From assembly GCF_000812865.1 (NCBI RefSeq), contig NZ_JSYL01000001.1, positions 124,001-188,000 on the forward strand: a stretch of DNA of 64,000 nt. The letters run 5' to 3'. The DNA comes from Kaistella jeonii (GTDB lineage Bacteria > Bacteroidota > Bacteroidia > Flavobacteriales > Weeksellaceae). Within the stretch, counting starts at the first letter, position 1. Every line of letters starts with the position of its first letter. The notes beneath the pieces were generated by a model that had not been told where the DNA came from, ran no database searches, and saw only the letters and a list, made by a program, of their open reading frames with translations. The position numbers and the translations under genes are program-made. Below, piece after piece: positions 8,409-19,177 of the stretch.

Positions 8409-8451
8409 GTTGTAAAGTATTCAGGAAATTTTAGTGCGCAGTGGTATAATT

Positions 8452-11400
8452 CTAATTTAAAAAAACTTCATACTTCTGCATTTCATGAATAATCTCTAAT
8501 AAGTGACCATTAATGTCAACCTGTGCTTTCATAGAAATTAATTCCATGGTGGATTGATCTTCCGGATTTTTAACATAGAAATTAAGTTTATGTTCACCGT
8601 TCGTATCGATAAAATTGGTCTTAAAAAACTCAATATCTTCTCTTCTCAGATCATTGATATCAATGACAACGGTCATTTTCTTGGCAAATTTTTCAAAAGC
8701 ATCTTTCAGATCGATCACTTCAGAAACGTTTACGAAAACTCTTCCATCAGATGACTGCGAAAATTTAACTTTAAAAATAACAAATCGCTGTACGTCAATT
8801 TTATCACGTAATCTCATGTAATCGCGGTCGCCCAGACGAAAACCGTAACTTCCGCTATAATCTTCCAAAGTTAAAAACGCTATTTTTTCTCCGCTGTTTT
8901 TACCGTCTTTCACCGTATATTCAGTAACCAGACCGGAAACCATATATTCCGGAGCATTATTTTTTAAAGCCTGCTTTTCTTTCCAGCTCAATTTATCGTT
9001 GGTGAAAAGATCGGGTTGTTGATTGGCAAAAACTGTATTTTTAAAGCTTTCAATTTCATCTAAATTTAAGAAATTAAAATTCCCTCTTGGCTCGACGAGT
9101 TTAGTCGGTTCTTCAATTAAAGCATCTTCATCACCATCCAGATTTTCGATTGGAATATCGACCAGATCTTCGTCCACATCAGAAAGGTCATCAATAACAT
9201 CAATTGGAACAATAATTTTTTCAAGTTCTATTTCTTCCTCTTTTTTACCTTCCAAAATTTCTTTTTTAGTCAAAGCTCCCTGTAAAAACTGAAACTGAAA
9301 TTTATATTCATCTAAAGGATGCGCCGAAAGGTAGAAGCCAATAATTTCCTTTTCCTTATTGAGTTTGTGCATGTTTTGCCACTCCGGAGCGGGATTTATT
9401 TTGGGTTGCTCAATTTTTACTTCATCTGCAAAATCTGCAAACAGAGAATTTTCTATTTCATTAATGTTGTCCTGAAAACTCTGTCCATAGCGTAAAAGTC
9501 TTTCTATATTGGTTTTTCCGGAATTGTCGATATCAAAATACTGTGCGCGGTGAAAACGGTCAACTTCATCAAAAGCGCCTGCAACAACTAAACTTTCCGC
9601 AACTCTTTTATTCATTTGCGAAGACGGAATTTTTTCAAAAAAATCGTAAATATTTTTATACCGTTCCTCTTTTCTTGCAGCAACAATTGCTTCACTCGGA
9701 CCTTCCCCAATTCCTTTGATGGCACCTAAACCAAAACGGATCTGACCTTTTTCGTTCACCGCAAATGCATACTGCGATTCATTAATATCCGGACCTAAAA
9801 CGTCAACACCAATACTTTTGCAATCCTCCATGAATAAAGTGATCTGCTTCGTATTATTAATGTTATTCGACATCACACTTGCCATATATTCTGCCGCATA
9901 ATTGGCTTTTAAATAGGCAGTTTGATACGCAATCAAAGCATAACATGTGGAGTGAGATTTGTTGAAAGCGTACTCTGCAAAAGCTTCCCAGTCTTTCCAG
10001 ATCTTGTTCAGTTTGGTTTCATCCAGCTCATTAAGTTTTCCGCCCTCCAGAAATTTTGGATACATTTTATCCAGTGTTGGACGGTCTTTTTTACCCATTG
10101 CTTTTCGCAAAGTATCGGCTTCACCTTTTGTAAAATTAGCGAGTTTCTGAGACAGAAGCATTACCTGCTCCTGATAAACAGTAATTCCGTAGGTTTCTTC
10201 TAAATATTCCTTTGTTTCTTCTAAATCATATGTCGTTTCTTCCGTACCATTTTTTCGATTGATAAAAAGTGGGATATATTTAATTGGTCCAGGTCGATAT
10301 AGCGCATTCATTGCGATTAAATCCCCGAATTTCGTCGGTTTAAGTTCGCGCATATATTTCTGCATTCCTGGACTTTCATACTGAAAAATCCCCACCGTTC
10401 TACCCTCTTTAAATAATTGGTACGTTTTCAAATCATCTAAAGGAATTTCATCGGGATTGATATCGATCCCGTGTTTTTCTTTGATGAGTTTAATGGCGTG
10501 TTTGATGATAGTCAAAGTTCGTAAACCCAGGAAATCCATCTTGAGCAAACCTGCACTTTCAGCGACTGAATTGTCAAATTGCGAGACCAAAATATCTGCA
10601 TCTTTCGCTGCAATGGTGATCGGAACAAGGTTTGAAATATCTTCCGGCGTGATGATCACTCCACAAGCATGAATTCCGGTATTCCGAATACAACCTTCCA
10701 TTTTTTGCGCTGCCGAAAGAACATCGTAGCGTTCATCTTGTGGATTTGCCAGAATATCTTTCATTTCCTGCGCCAAAACTTTATCTTCTGGCGCAAGTTT
10801 ATCAAATTTCGCAAAAGCTTTTGCAATGTTCATTCCCGGTGTTGAAGGAATTAATTTTGCAATATTATTGGTTTCAAAAATCGGAACATCTAAAACCCTT
10901 CCCGCATCTTTAATAGCAGATTTTCCACCTAAAACCGAATACGTAATAATTTGTGCAACATTGCTTTTTCCATATTTTTCAACCACCCATTTAATGATCT
11001 TATCGCGGCCTTCATCGTCAAAATCAATATCGATATCGGGCATCGAAATCCTTTCCGGATTTAGAAAACGCTCAAAAAGTAAATCATAGGCAATCGGATC
11101 TACGTTTGTAATACCTGTACAATAGGCAACGGCAGAACCTGCAGCAGAACCACGACCCGGTCCAACCCAAACTCCCATTTTACGGGCTTCTTCACAAAAA
11201 TCCTGTACAATCAAAAAGTATCCGGGATAACCTGTATTTGCAATTACACCGAGTTCAAAATCGAGCCTTTCCTTTATTTCTTCAGTGATTTCCGGATATT
11301 TTTTTTCAGCGCCTTTGTACGTTAAATATCTTAAATAAGCATTTTCACCTCTTTTTCCGCCATCCAGTTTATCTTCTTCGCTCAAAAATTCTTTTGGAAT

Positions 11401-13110
11401 TCCAAACTCCGGAAGGAGAACATCGCGCTTCAAAGTGTAAGGTTCAAACTTTCCTAAAAATTCAGTATAAGCTTCAAAAGCATCGGGGAACTGGCGGAAA
11501 CTTTGTGTGAGTTCGTCGCTGTTTTTAATATTAAATTCATGAGTGGGTAAACCTCTTCTCTTCCCAAAACCTTTTCCAATAGGCGAAGATAATTTCTCGC
11601 CATCTTTAATACAATATAAAATATCCTGAATATGAGCATCGGATTTTTCCGTGTAAAAAGTTTCGTTTTGGGCTAAAATTTTGGTGTCATATTTCTCTGC
11701 GAATTCGAGTAAAACATCATTCAAATGTTCCTCCTCTTCAACCTCATGGTTTTGGATCTGCACATAAAAATCGTCTTTGAAAGTATCTTTCCACCATTTG
11801 AAAACTTCTTCCCCTTTCTGCTCCCCAAATTCTAATATCGTGCTTGGAATATCTCCTAAAGTTCCCGCTGTTAGAGCAATAAGATTTTCTTTATATTCGA
11901 TAATCATTTGTTTTGAAATCCGTGGAACTCCAAAATAAAATCCATTAACGTAACCAATACTTGATAATTTCGTCAGGTTTTTATACCCTTTCATATTTTT
12001 TGCCAGCAAAACTACATGAGTTCGGCGGTCTGGATCATCTTTCGTAAACTGTTTCTTTTCGGGTCGGTCAGAAATATAAAATTCACACCCAATAATAGGA
12101 ATTAAAGGTTTACTTCGAGGTTCAGTTTCATTAAATTCAATGCCTTCTTCTTGTGCCTTTTGCTTTTTATCTAAATATTCCTGTTGTTTCTTTTTAATGT
12201 TTCCATTTGTTTTCTCCACTTCTGAAACAAATTTAAAAGCGCCCATCATATTTCCCAGATCGACAATTCCGACTGCTGAAAAATTATTTTCTAAGGCTTT
12301 ATTGATCAATTCCTGAATATTGGACGAAGCTTGAAGTGAAGAATAAATACTGTGATTGTGAAAATTAAAATAGTCTCCAATTTCAATTTCATAAGTATCG
12401 CCAAAATCAACTTTCTTTTTCTTTTTGGAACCTGCAACCTGTCTTCTGATGATAATTCCGAAAGGTTGAATAGGATCGCGATGACTTTTGATAAACTCCT
12501 GAAGTTCAGATTCTGAAATTTTAAGTTTCTCGGCAGGAATAATTCCGATCCGCATCATTTCGAAAAAAACCTGTGCGGTTGCGTTTACATCGGCTGCTGC
12601 GTTGTGCGCTTCATCAAATTTTTTATCGTATAGTTTTTCGTAAAGTTCTGTCAGTTTTGGAGATTTAAAACGTCCATTTCTTCCACCACCGAGTTGACAA
12701 TAATTGGTTCCCAATTCCATGGTATCTGCGGAAGCGATTTTTTCTAACGTATTTTCGACTTCTTTTCTGAAAAATTCTGCACCAACAATTTTGTAATCAA
12801 AATCGATATTGTGACCGGCAACGACTTCTGCTTTTTTTAAAACTTCTTTAAATTCTTCTAAAACTTCCTGAAGATCTCGTCCCTCTTCATTGGCCATTTT
12901 CGTAGATATACCGTGAATTCTACTTGCATTAAAAGGGATGTCGTAACCTTCTGGTTTAATGATATAGTCCTGGTTTTCGAGCAACGTTCCATCTTGCGCA
13001 TGAAGTTGCCAAGCAATTTGCACCATTCTTGGCCAATTATCTGAATCAGAGAGCGGTGCGTTATAATTTTTGGGTAAACCTGTGGTTTCAGTATCGAAAA
13101 TTAAGTACAT
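8452..13110 (-). CDS. dnaE: DNA polymerase III alpha subunit fused to an N-terminal DnaQ-like proofreading exonuclease
   Basis: A 1552-residue replicative polymerase, about 400 residues longer than E. coli DnaE. Residues 1-185 form a DEDDh exonuclease: D6 and E8 in FDTETTG, D103 in HNIDFD, H169 and D174 in EAHNAAADV. A PHP domain follows (H251/H253 in FHNHSIYSSL, E343, H365), but the usual DHGN histidine is L285 (VDLGNM) and the usual NDxHY histidine is F485 (NETFY), so its metal site looks broken. The polymerase core carries GPGRGSAAGS (650-659) and the catalytic PDIDIDF (691-697). An OB-fold region lies near the C-terminus around YMVSGLVTEY. Proofreading appears to be in cis through the DnaQ domain rather than the PHP domain. 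It is convergent with 6363 and divergent from 13257. Confidence 0.96.
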   Translation of the reverse strand: MYLIFDTETTGLPKNYNAPLSDSDNWPRMVQIAWQLHAQDGTLLENQDYIIKPEGYDIPFNASRIHGISTKMANEEGRDLQEVLEEFKEVLKKAEVVAGHNIDFDYKIVGAEFFRKEVENTLEKIASADTMELGTNYCQLGGGRNGRFKSPKLTELYEKLYDKKFDEAHNAAADVNATAQVFFEMMRIGIIPAEKLKISESELQEFIKSHRDPIQPFGIIIRRQVAGSKKKKKVDFGDTYEIEIGDYFNFHNHSIYSSLQASSNIQELINKALENNFSAVGIVDLGNMMGAFKFVSEVEKTNGNIKKKQQEYLDKKQKAQEEGIEFNETEPRSKPLIPIIGCEFYISDRPEKKQFTKDDPDRRTHVVLLAKNMKGYKNLTKLSSIGYVNGFYFGVPRISKQMIIEYKENLIALTAGTLGDIPSTILEFGEQKGEEVFKWWKDTFKDDFYVQIQNHEVEEEEHLNDVLLEFAEKYDTKILAQNETFYTEKSDAHIQDILYCIKDGEKLSSPIGKGFGKRRGLPTHEFNIKNSDELTQSFRQFPDAFEAYTEFLGKFEPYTLKRDVLLPEFGIPKEFLSEEDKLDGGKRGENAYLRYLTYKGAEKKYPEITEEIKERLDFELGVIANTGYPGYFLIVQDFCEEARKMGVWVGPGRGSAAGSAVAYCTGITNVDPIAYDLLFERFLNPERISMPDIDIDFDDEGRDKIIKWVVEKYGKSNVAQIITYSVLGGKSAIKDAGRVLDVPIFETNNIAKLIPSTPGMNIAKAFAKFDKLAPEDKVLAQEMKDILANPQDERYDVLSAAQKMEGCIRNTGIHACGVIITPEDISNLVPITIAAKDADILVSQFDNSVAESAGLLKMDFLGLRTLTIIKHAIKLIKEKHGIDINPDEIPLDDLKTYQLFKEGRTVGIFQYESPGMQKYMRELKPTKFGDLIAMNALYRPGPIKYIPLFINRKNGTEETTYDLEETKEYLEETYGITVYQEQVMLLSQKLANFTKGEADTLRKAMGKKDRPTLDKMYPKFLEGGKLNELDETKLNKIWKDWEAFAEYAFNKSHSTCYALIAYQTAYLKANYAAEYMASVMSNNINNTKQITLFMEDCKSIGVDVLGPDINESQYAFAVNEKGQIRFGLGAIKGIGEGPSEAIVAARKEERYKNIYDFFEKIPSSQMNKRVAESLVVAGAFDEVDRFHRAQYFDIDNSGKTNIERLLRYGQSFQDNINEIENSLFADFADEVKIEQPKINPAPEWQNMHKLNKEKEIIGFYLSAHPLDEYKFQFQFLQGALTKKEILEGKKEEEIELEKIIVPIDVIDDLSDVDEDLVDIPIENLDGDEDALIEEPTKLVEPRGNFNFLNLDEIESFKNTVFANQQPDLFTNDKLSWKEKQALKNNAPEYMVSGLVTEYTVKDGKNSGEKIAFLTLEDYSGSYGFRLGDRDYMRLRDKIDVQRFVIFKVKFSQSSDGRVFVNVSEVIDLKDAFEKFAKKMTVVIDINDLRREDIEFFKTNFIDTNGEHKLNFYVKNPEDQSTMELISMKAQVDINGHLLEIIHEMQKYEVFLN

Positions 13111-13242
13111 TTAGGAGAAGAATTTTTGTAAAATTAGTGTAAAATTTCTTTAAAAAAAAGTTGGAATTTTGGAAAATAAGAATTGTTTTGCTTCGTGAAA
13201 AGATATTGTTTTTTGTGGATTTCAATCTTCGACAAAAATTTT

Positions 13243-13250
13243 TATCTTTG
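13243..13250 (+). promoter_or_regulatory. -7 box six bases before the E1 start codon
   Basis: TATCTTTG is an exact TAnnTTTG match ending 6 bp before the ATG at 13257. If used, the transcript would be leaderless or nearly so. A TTTG at 13212-13215 is too far (27 bp) to be a convincing -33 element. Confidence 0.45.
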
Positions 13251-13256
13251 TTCAAT

Positions 13257-15329
13257 ATGGAAATTATCAAAAAAGAAATTGTTTCTCAAGAGATATTGCT
13301 GAAAGCGTTTGGTCACATGATGACTGCTAAAGCAACTGCAGATGTTTACGAAGAAAACCGAAATATTTGCAAATACGTCCACTCTACTTCCCGCGGTCAC
13401 GAAGCGATTCAACTTGCTACTGCTTATCAAATGACAAAGGAAGACTGGGTTTCTCCTTACTACCGTGACGAAAGTATGTTACTCGGAATGGGTTTCGAAC
13501 CTTATCAGTTAATGTTACAATTATTGGCGAAAGCAGACGATCCATTTTCTGGTGGACGGTCTTATTATTCGCATCCATCAAGTCGCGCTGAAAATTTACC
13601 TAAAATTATTCACCAAAGTTCTGCAACCGGAATGCAGGCTATTCCGACAACAGGAGTTGCGCAGGGAATTAAATATATTCAGGAATTCAATTTACAGGAA
13701 TTTGAAAATAATCCCGTTGTAGTTTGCAGTTTTGGAGATAATTCTATCACAGAAGGTGAAGTTTCCGAAGCGTTTCAGTTTGCAGCACTTCATCAATTGC
13801 CAATTATATTTTTAGTTCAGGACAATGAATGGGGAATTTCTGTAACGAAAGAAGAAGCAAGAACTTCAGACGCTTATGATTTCGCAGCAGGTTTTGTCGG
13901 ATTAAATAGAATGAAAGTTGATGGAACGGATTTCGAGGCCAGTTTTGAAGCCATGAAAAAAGCCGTTGATTTTGTAAGAACAGAAAGAAAACCCATGTTG
14001 GTTTGCGCAAGTACAGTTTTGATCGGACATCATACTTCCGGCGTTCGACGAGAATTTTATCGGGAAGAAGAAGATCTGGAAAAACACAGAGCCAAAGACC
14101 CAGGAGTTATTCTTAGAAAAAGATTATTGGAAGAAGGAGTCGATGAAGAACTTTTAAAACAAATAGAAGAGAAAGCCAGATTAGAAGTCGAACAGGCTTT
14201 TGAAAAAGCGATAAACGCTGAAGATCCAAAACCTGAAACGGTTGAAGACCACGTCTTCGCTCCGACTCCAATTACAGAAGAAGTTGGGCAGAGAGAAGGA
14301 GAAAATCCAGAGAAAATTGTAATGGTTGATGCGGCCATTCACGCCATTCAGGAAATTATGTGGAAACATCCCGAAGCTTTATTGTACGGGCAAGATGTTG
14401 GGGAAAGGATTGGTGGTGTTTTCAGAGAAACGGTGACTTTAGGAAAAAAATTCGGAAATAAAAGAGTTTTTAATACACCAATTCAGGAAGCCTATATCAT
14501 TGGTTCAACGGTTGGAATGAGCGCAGTTGGGTTAAAGCCAATTGTGGAAGTTCAGTTCGCCGACTATATTTACCCAGGAATCAATCAACTGATTACAGAG
14601 GTTTCAAAATCTAGCTATCTGAGCAACGGAAAATTTCCGGTGAGCAATATTATCCGTGTCCCAATCGGAGCTTACGGCGGCGGTGGTCCTTATCACAGTG
14701 GAAGTGTTGAAAGTATCCTCTGTAATATCAAAGGAATCAAAATAGCGTATCCAAGCAATGCAGCAGATTTTAAAGGATTATTAAAAGCTGCTTATTACGA
14801 TCCAAATCCGGTTGTAATGCTGGAACATAAAGGTTTATACTGGAGCAAAGTTCCCGGAACAGAAGATGCAAAAACCATCGAACCTGCAGAAGATTATATT
14901 TTACCTTTTGGAAAAGGAAAAATCCTTTTAGAAGCTGATCAAACTGAAACCGAAAAAGGCCGAACAATGCTCATCGTTACCTATGGAATGGGAGTTTATT
15001 GGGCAAAAGAAGCTGCTAAGAATTTCGAAGGAAGAGTTGAGATTATCGATTTGCGAACTTTAATTCCTTTGGATGAAAAATTGGTTTTTGAACGAACAAA
15101 ACTCCATGGAAAATGTCTCGTTTTAACAGAAGAGCAAATTAATAATTCGTTTGCAGAAGCTTTTGCACAAAGAATTTCGAAAAATTGTTTCCGATATTTA
15201 GATGCTCCGGTTGAAGCGATGGGATCTCTCAACTTGCCTGCAGTTCCAATTAATTTAGTTCTAGAAAAAGAAATGCTTCCCAACGCTGAAAAACTTTCTA
15301 TAAAAATTGGAGAAATGTTGACTCAATAA
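13257..15329 (+). CDS. 2-oxoacid dehydrogenase E1 component, fused alpha and beta subunits
   Basis: A 690-residue fusion; the ATG at 13257 (MEIIKKEIVSQ) is preferred over an in-frame ATG at 13161 that lies upstream of the -7 box. Residues about 1-330 are the E1 alpha part with the thiamine diphosphate motif from G160-D161 (FGDNSITEGE) to N190 (VQDNEWG). Residues about 355-690 are the E1 beta part (LLYGQDVGERIGGVFRET, EAYIIGSTVGMSAVGL, EVQFADYIYPG). It decarboxylates a 2-oxoacid and transfers the acyl group to a lipoyl E2. The fused form is common in Bacteroidetes and usually annotated as the branched-chain 2-oxoacid dehydrogenase; the substrate cannot be fixed here, and no E2 or E3 gene is adjacent. 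A long hairpin follows at 15355. Confidence 0.92.
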   Translation: MEIIKKEIVSQEILLKAFGHMMTAKATADVYEENRNICKYVHSTSRGHEAIQLATAYQMTKEDWVSPYYRDESMLLGMGFEPYQLMLQLLAKADDPFSGGRSYYSHPSSRAENLPKIIHQSSATGMQAIPTTGVAQGIKYIQEFNLQEFENNPVVVCSFGDNSITEGEVSEAFQFAALHQLPIIFLVQDNEWGISVTKEEARTSDAYDFAAGFVGLNRMKVDGTDFEASFEAMKKAVDFVRTERKPMLVCASTVLIGHHTSGVRREFYREEEDLEKHRAKDPGVILRKRLLEEGVDEELLKQIEEKARLEVEQAFEKAINAEDPKPETVEDHVFAPTPITEEVGQREGENPEKIVMVDAAIHAIQEIMWKHPEALLYGQDVGERIGGVFRETVTLGKKFGNKRVFNTPIQEAYIIGSTVGMSAVGLKPIVEVQFADYIYPGINQLITEVSKSSYLSNGKFPVSNIIRVPIGAYGGGGPYHSGSVESILCNIKGIKIAYPSNAADFKGLLKAAYYDPNPVVMLEHKGLYWSKVPGTEDAKTIEPAEDYILPFGKGKILLEADQTETEKGRTMLIVTYGMGVYWAKEAAKNFEGRVEIIDLRTLIPLDEKLVFERTKLHGKCLVLTEEQINNSFAEAFAQRISKNCFRYLDAPVEAMGSLNLPAVPINLVLEKEMLPNAEKLSIKIGEMLTQ

Positions 15330-15354
15330 TTTGACATAAAAAGTCTTAAACGAT

Positions 15355-15396
15355 AAAGTCACAAAAGATTTCATTTCGGAAAACTTTTGTGACTTT
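15355..15396. terminator. Long perfect hairpin between convergent genes, probable bidirectional terminator
   Basis: AAAGTCACAAAAG (15355-15367) and CTTTTGTGACTTT (15384-15396) form a perfect 13-bp stem with a 16-nt loop. It lies between the convergent E1 and antiporter genes. The T-tract after the stem is short and broken, so termination is likely but not certain. The arm sequence recurs in other gaps. Confidence 0.65.
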
Positions 15397-15529
15397 CATT
15401 TTAATCGAACTTTTGAAATATGTATTTAGAATTGCGAATGATTAAGAGCTATATTAGGAACTGTTACACGCAGCACCTTTTGCACACTTTCCTTTTACTT
15501 TTTTTCCAAAACTTTTGTGGCTAAAAACT

Positions 15530-16588
15530 TTATCCCCACCAAAAAGCCGTCGCAATAATAATATACAATCCGATCAACGCAACACCTTCCAGCCAAATAC
15601 TTTCCCCATCAAAAACGATAAAAGCACTTACCAAAACCGAAAGCGCCAAAGCTGCCAATAATAGCGGACTTAAAACAAAGGACAAAACCGCACCTCCCAA
15701 AAAGAAGGAAAGAATAATCAGCAAAGGATAGATCACCAAGGCGATCTGCAACGATGAGTTCATGATCACACTCACAGCATAATCTGCTTTATTTTTCAAA
15801 GCCAACTGAATTCCAACCAAATTTTCAATTGCATTTCCCGCAATCGCGACGACGATCAAACCAGCAAAAACATCATTAATTCCGAGAGAATCCATCGCCG
15901 GTTTCAAGGCTTCCACAAACCAATCTGACACAAACGCGGCACCAACTCCGGAGGCTGCCAAGATGATCAAAGTCACCGGCAAACTCCACGTGGCTTCTTC
16001 CGCATCGCCATTTTTATCAGGCGTTATCGACTTGTCTCCTTTAATTGAAAAGGTTAAGTATGCGCCGAACGTTATTAATAAAACTACTGCAACAATAATA
16101 TCTAAAGTGTTCAAATGACTTTCCGCCGGTGTATGCAAATAAAAAGTTAAGGTCGGAACCGCCATCGCAGCAACAGCCAAAATCATCAAAACGGCATTCA
16201 TTTTTGGAGGTTCAGAGTGAAAATATTGTCTTCCGTTCTTTAATCCGCCAAATAAAATGGCCATCCCGAAAACCAAAACAGAGTTTCCTAAAATCGACCC
16301 GACTAAAGCGGCTTTTACCACCGTATCCAAACCTGCACGTAAAGCAAAAATACAGACAAACAATTCCGGTAAATTTCCCAGTGCCGATTGTAAAACGCCT
16401 GTTGCGGCCGGTCCCATTCTGCTTCCCAACTGTTCTGTGGCTTTCCCGACGATCATCGCCACTAAGACCAAAGCAACTGCGGCAAGTCCGAATAACAGGA
16501 CAGAATTTAAGCCTGCGTGTGTTGCAAATCCAGTGAATCCTGCGACAATAACTGCGGCTCCGAGAAGTAAATAATCTTTTTTCTGCAT
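15530..16588 (-). CDS. Calcium/proton antiporter (CaCA superfamily, Cax/ChaA type)
   Basis: A 352-residue integral membrane protein with about ten or eleven hydrophobic helices. The two inverted alpha repeats are easy to see: GVLQSALGNLPELFVCIFAL (about 64-83) and VVAIAGNAIENLVGIQLAL (about 247-265), each with the acidic GNxxE core that carries Ca2+ and H+. Length and pattern fit bacterial Ca2+:H+ antiporters, which export calcium and may contribute to pH homeostasis. The gene stands alone, convergent with E1. Na+ rather than H+ as counter-ion cannot be excluded from sequence alone. Confidence 0.9.
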   Translation of the reverse strand: MQKKDYLLLGAAVIVAGFTGFATHAGLNSVLLFGLAAVALVLVAMIVGKATEQLGSRMGPAATGVLQSALGNLPELFVCIFALRAGLDTVVKAALVGSILGNSVLVFGMAILFGGLKNGRQYFHSEPPKMNAVLMILAVAAMAVPTLTFYLHTPAESHLNTLDIIVAVVLLITFGAYLTFSIKGDKSITPDKNGDAEEATWSLPVTLIILAASGVGAAFVSDWFVEALKPAMDSLGINDVFAGLIVVAIAGNAIENLVGIQLALKNKADYAVSVIMNSSLQIALVIYPLLIILSFFLGGAVLSFVLSPLLLAALALSVLVSAFIVFDGESIWLEGVALIGLYIIIATAFWWG

Positions 16589-16636
16589 AATTCCATTTTT
16601 TTCGGAAATAAATATATTGATTTTTTTTTATTTTTT

Positions 16637-16726
16637 GGGCGCACATTTCCGGCTCTACACTACAATCTTTTTTTTGCCTCGCTTTTCCCTTTCAAAAAAA
16701 GGATTTCCATTGCGATCCGGGGCGCG
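16637..16726. repeat. Copy 1 of a degenerate intergenic repeat (gggcg...ggggcgcg)
   Basis: A non-coding block, preceded by a T/A-rich tract, runs from GGGCGCACATTTCCGG through a pyrimidine stretch and AAAAAAAGGATTTCCAT to GATCCGGGGCGCG. It is far richer in G+C than its flanks. A related, shorter copy lies at 42066-42149 with the same order of blocks. It may be a family of mobile or selfish intergenic repeats. It accounts for much of the 318-bp gap before ligA. Confidence 0.6.
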
Positions 16727-16880
16727 ATTATTTTTTATTTTAAAGACTTATTCTTCAATCCAAATGATGTACTTCTCGCATATAAAATCATCATTAAAAT
16801 CGTAAATTTAAAATTCATGGTTTACCAATATTTAACCAAAGAAAGTGGAAAACTCTATTATGGAATTTGAATGGATTTAG

Positions 16881-16888
16881 TATTTTTG
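16881..16888 (+). promoter_or_regulatory. -7 box of ligA
   Basis: TATTTTTG matches TAnnTTTG exactly, 18 bp before the ATG at 16907. No well-spaced TTG element is evident. Confidence 0.5.
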
Positions 16889-16900
16889 TACAAACCCTAG

Positions 16901-18913
<2,013 letters not shown>

Positions 18914-19142
18914 AATTTTCAGTAGGCTTAAAAAATCTTAATTATCATATTTACAACCATTTATATTTTACGATAAGGAAAATCTAAGTTAGTTATGCAT
19001 TCAATAGTTTAAACTGAAATATGATAAGTTATTGAATCGCTACTATACTTGTAACTAATTAATGTTTTCTTTACTATTTAAGAGTTATTAATTAATTTTC
19101 AAAAATATTTATATGTTTTAATTTTTGTATTCCAATTTTATC

Positions 19143-19150
19143 TACATTTG
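19143..19150 (+). promoter_or_regulatory. -7 box of the secreted M4 protease gene
   Basis: TACATTTG is an exact TAnnTTTG match with a TTG at 19125-19127 (15 bp upstream, slightly short). The box lies 27 bp before the ATG at 19178 and overlaps a TTG codon at 19148, which argues against the longer reading frame. Confidence 0.55.
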
Positions 19151-19177
19151 ATAAAATTATTAAATAACTATTGTCTT

